A stretch of DNA of 64,000 bases, taken from positions 1 through 64,000 of the forward strand of contig JAFIEW010000002.1 in assembly GCA_020832375.1 (NCBI GenBank), given 5' to 3'. This stretch comes from Cyclobacteriaceae bacterium (GTDB lineage Bacteria; Bacteroidota; Bacteroidia; Cytophagales; Cyclobacteriaceae). The notes beneath the pieces were generated by a model. That model did no database searches, was not told the DNA's origin, and was given only the letters and a program-made list of their open reading frames with translations. Every line of letters begins with the position of its first letter. Position 1 is the stretch's first letter. This document shows positions 63,970 to 64,000 of the stretch, one piece after another. The position numbers were made by a program, and so were the translations under genes.

Positions 63970-64000
63970 ATGGCTAAGATCAAGTTTGGAACAGTAGAAG
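63970..64000 (+). CDS. ilvC: Ketol-acid reductoisomerase, start only (cut by window end)
   Basis: Only ten codons are in the window: MAKIKFGTVE, matching the start of class I ketol-acid reductoisomerases of this phylum. The enzyme would follow acetolactate synthase in valine/isoleucine synthesis. The position 40 bp after ilvN supports the assignment; the rest of the gene cannot be checked. Confidence 0.8.
   Translation, partial: MAKIKFGTVE

Noticed and set aside
1-64000. CRISPR arrays, tRNA or rRNA genes, transposase genes or prophage
   Set aside because: No regularly spaced repeats, cloverleaf-like segments, rRNA core sequences or transposase/phage proteins were recognised by reading.

Overview
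The window looks like a chromosome segment of a Bacteroidota bacterium, probably a marine or soil Cytophagales relative (Marivirga/Fulvivirga type); the phylum is fairly certain, the genus is a guess. Support comes from a protein with a type IX secretion C-terminal sorting domain, an OstA-like/LptD pair, a DUF2723 membrane protein, a WbqC protein, Bacteroidota-type -7 elements (TAnnTTTG) before several genes, and A-rich rather than Shine-Dalgarno-like leaders. I saw no rRNA, tRNA, CRISPR array, prophage or transposase gene.

Layout. 1-4400: repeat remnants and a very large SF1 helicase. 4.8-9.7 kb: SirB1-type transglutaminase-like protein, lipid A acyltransferase, pterin carbinolamine dehydratase, amino-acid dehydrogenase and a Dph6-like ATP pyrophosphatase, with a 311-bp mobile-element-like repeat at 7.4 kb. 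9.9-12.9 kb: ECF sigma factor, zinc-type anti-sigma factor, gmk and nadD. 13-21 kb: T9SS cargo protein, OstA-like protein, tilS and a DUF2723 glycosyltransferase-like protein. 21-33 kb: methyltransferase, inositol-phosphatase-like protein, lptD divergent from an amidase/MlaD pair, acyl-CoA carboxylase beta subunit, WbqC protein and clpC. 33-43 kb, mostly minus strand: envelope proteins, TPM/LemA pair, M42 peptidase, MFS transporter and ABC-F ATPase. 43.6-53.9 kb: rlmD and a small partner, TonB-type receptor, ClC protein, orphan ABC ATPase, and a helical protein of unknown function. 54.1 kb to the end: leuA-leuC-leuD-leuB-ilvE-ilvD-ilvB-ilvN-ilvC, the complete set for leucine synthesis plus the common branched-chain steps, all on the plus strand and visibly richer in G+C than the rest.

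The most notable item is in the leuB-ilvE gap. A perfect -7 element (58533-58540) is followed by a 31-codon ORF with 13 Ile/Leu/Val among residues 5-20, then mutually exclusive RNA pairings ending in a strong hairpin plus T-run just before ilvE. This has the full architecture of a translation-coupled attenuator that would adjust ilvEDBNC to branched-chain amino-acid supply separately from leuACDB.

Three families of intergenic repeats are also visible: a TA-flanked element of about 305 bp with terminal inverted repeats (two full copies, one partial, one decayed); a family with short arms like TTTTGCGTGGGATGAGG facing their inverse copies 60-150 bp away; and an imperfect palindrome at 12.9 kb whose relative lies at the left edge of the window.
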